NCBI GenBank assembly: GCA_022764465.1 | Contig: JALERL010000060.1 | Span: forward strand, 1 to 36,644 | Direction of reading: 5' to 3' | Origin: Lachnospiraceae bacterium | GTDB taxonomy: Bacteria > Bacillota > Clostridia > Lachnospirales > Lachnospiraceae | Length of the DNA: 36,644 nt | Part shown: piece by piece, positions 34,959 to 36,644 of the stretch | Layout of the letters: each line of letters begins with the position of its first letter | How positions within the stretch are numbered: the first letter of the stretch is position 1 | Program-made: the position numbers and the translations under genes | Notes under the pieces: generated by a model | Databases searched by the model: none | Seen by the model: the letters and a program-made list of their open reading frames with translations, nothing else | Told to the model about the DNA's origin: nothing

Positions 34959-36644
34959 TTACTTTCTTCCACAGCACTGCTTATACTTCAGACCACTTCC
35001 ACATGGGCATGGATCATTCGGATATACCTTTGCTGCTTCACGCTTCTTCGGCTGCTTCTGTGCAGTCTCGTCCTTATTTGTTCCGGTTACCTGTGCTACC
35101 TCTTCACGCTCTACCTTCTGCTCTACGCGGACGTGGAATAAGAGACGCACGGTATCTTCCTGGATTGCACTGATCATGGCATCGAACATATCAAATCCAC
35201 TCATCTTATACTCTACTAACGGATCTCTCTGGCCATATGCCTGAAGTCCGATACCCTGACGTAACTGATCCATATCATCAATATGATCCATCCACTTACG
35301 GTCGATCACTTTCAGCAGAATCACACGCTCTAACTCACGGACTGCTTCCGGCTCTGGGAATTCTGCTTCCTTCGCCTCATATAACTTCACTGCCTGTTCC
35401 TTCAAGCTGTGTTTTAATTCCTTGCTGTTCTTATAGGTCTTCGCCATCTCAGGTGTTACCTGCTGTAATGGAATGATTGGGATCAGAAGCTGGTTCAGTT
35501 CGTTTACATCCCATTCATCCGATGGAAGATCCGGTGAAATACAGGTATCTACGGTATTTTCCACACGTTCTGTAATCATCTTATAGATGACATCACGCAT
35601 GCTTTCTCCATTCAGAACACGCATACGCTCTGCATAGATGATCTCTCTCTGGTCATTCATAACCTGATCATACTCTAACAGATTCTTACGGATACCAAAG
35701 TTATTACCCTCGATCTTCATCTGTGCCTTCTCGATCGCACTCGATAACATCTTATGCTGGATCTGCTCGCCCTCCGGAATACCGAGTGCATTGAACATAT
35801 TGACTAACTTCTCAGAACCAAACAGACGCATCAGATCATCTTCAAGTGAAATGAAGAACTGTGACTCACCCGGATCACCCTGACGTCCGGAACGTCCACG
35901 TAACTGATTGTCGATACGTCTGGACTCATGACGCTCGGTACCGATAATCTTTAAGCCGCCTGCTGCTCTTGCTTCCTCGTCTAACTTAATATCGGTTCCT
36001 CGACCGGCCATATTGGTTGCAATCGTAACCGCACCATGTACACCTGCCTGTGCAACGATCTCTGCCTCAAGCTCATGGAACTTCGCATTTAAGACCTTAT
36101 GCTGTATTCCACGCTTGTTCAGCATCTTGCTGATCAGCTCGGATGTCTCAATCGTGATCGTACCAACCAGTACCGGCTGTCCCTTTGCATGCGCTTCCTC
36201 AACTGCATCCACAACTGCCTTAAACTTCTCTTTTTTCGTCTTATATACTGCATCCTGTAAGTCAACACGTGCAACCGGACGGTTGGTCGGTATCTCAATA
36301 ACATCCATTCCATAGATATCACGGAACTCGTTCTCCTCCGTCAACGCCGTACCTGTCATACCACACTTCTTATCATACTTGTTAAAGAAGTTCTGGAAAG
36401 TGATCGTTGCAAGTGTCTTGCTCTCACGTTTTACTTTTACATGCTCTTTTGCTTCGATTGCCTGATGCAGACCATCGGAATAACGACGTCCCGGCATGAT
36501 ACGTCCGGTAAATTCGTCAACGATTAAGACCTCATCATCCTTTACAACGTAATCCTGATCACGGAACATCAGATTATGTGCACGCAGTGCAAGGATAATG
36601 TTATGCTGGATCTCAAGATTCTCTGCATCTGCAAGGTTATCAAT
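34959..36644 (-). CDS. secA: Preprotein translocase ATPase SecA (5' part cut by window)
   Basis: The motor that pushes secretory proteins through SecYEG. The frame is open to the window end: 25 codons before the ATG at 36569 read on in SecA sequence ([18 protein letters not shown]), so that ATG is internal. About 561 C-terminal residues are visible. They include [20 protein letters not shown], the second nucleotide-binding fold ([41 protein letters not shown]), the helical scaffold, and the C-terminal zinc motif [13 protein letters not shown] that binds SecB-like partners or ribosomes in many species. A terminator follows the stop codon. The first roughly 300 residues, with Walker A, lie outside. 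Confidence 0.98.
   Translation of the reverse strand: MDNLADAENLEIQHNIILALRAHNLMFRDQDYVVKDDEVLIVDEFTGRIMPGRRYSDGLHQAIEAKEHVKVKRESKTLATITFQNFFNKYDKKCGMTGTALTEENEFRDIYGMDVIEIPTNRPVARVDLQDAVYKTKKEKFKAVVDAVEEAHAKGQPVLVGTITIETSELISKMLNKRGIQHKVLNAKFHELEAEIVAQAGVHGAVTIATNMAGRGTDIKLDEEARAAGGLKIIGTERHESRRIDNQLRGRSGRQGDPGESQFFISLEDDLMRLFGSEKLVNMFNALGIPEGEQIQHKMLSSAIEKAQMKIEGNNFGIRKNLLEYDQVMNDQREIIYAERMRVLNGESMRDVIYKMITERVENTVDTCISPDLPSDEWDVNELNQLLIPIIPLQQVTPEMAKTYKNSKELKHSLKEQAVKLYEAKEAEFPEPEAVRELERVILLKVIDRKWMDHIDDMDQLRQGIGLQAYGQRDPLVEYKMSGFDMFDAMISAIQEDTVRLLFHVRVEQKVEREEVAQVTGTNKDETAQKQPKKREAAKVYPNDPCPCGSGLKYKQCCGRK

Overview
The window looks like a chromosomal segment of a motile, anaerobic, low-to-moderate GC Firmicute, most likely a member of the Lachnospiraceae (Roseburia/Agathobacter-like). 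The basis is the gene content: a cdaA-cdaR-glmM cluster, mreB next to flagellar rod genes, comF next to a flagellar-region zinc protein, a class A flavodiiron protein, and strong AGGAGG ribosome sites with TTGACA/TATAAT promoters. The genus is inferred from gene style, not from a database search. No rRNA, tRNA, CRISPR array, insertion sequence or prophage gene was seen, and no gene-free gap exceeds 300 bases.

Positions 1-18150 hold a surface-polysaccharide and cell-wall block on the minus strand. The right end starts at a promoter near 18120-18148. From there a nearly gapless series of genes runs leftward: two unknown membrane proteins, cdaA (c-di-AMP synthase), cdaR, glmM, an HPr-like phosphocarrier, a GT2 glycosyltransferase, rfbD, another GT2, a polyprenyl-phosphate sugar synthase-like GT2, a DUF2304-like small membrane protein, two large multispanning membrane proteins and a last GT2. 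Then rfbB, a flippase and rfbA follow, with rfbA and rfbB having their own promoters. Together these encode dTDP-rhamnose supply, glycan assembly, side-chain decoration and export. The rfbC epimerase is not in the window.

Positions 18187-19391 hold comF and a flagellar-region zinc protein, a remnant of the Bacillus comFC-yvyF arrangement. Positions 19493-22673 are the only plus-strand genes: an ABC importer (lipoprotein, permease, ATPase) of the type linked to aromatic amino acids, with a strong promoter, an intercistronic hairpin and a bidirectional terminator.

Positions 22684-36644 return to the minus strand. They hold recD2, a flagellar rod set (flgJ-like, flgG-like, flgF-like) behind mreB, the uvrB-uvrA excision repair pair, an FprA flavodiiron protein with a PerR/Fur-like operator at its promoter, and the C-terminal two thirds of secA, which is cut by the window end.

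The most interesting parts are the DPM1-like GT2/DUF2304/large membrane protein module, which resembles the streptococcal GacI-GacJ-GacL side-chain system; the apparent physical coupling of c-di-AMP synthesis, GlmM and HPr to polysaccharide genes; and two unknown membrane proteins at the head of that operon.
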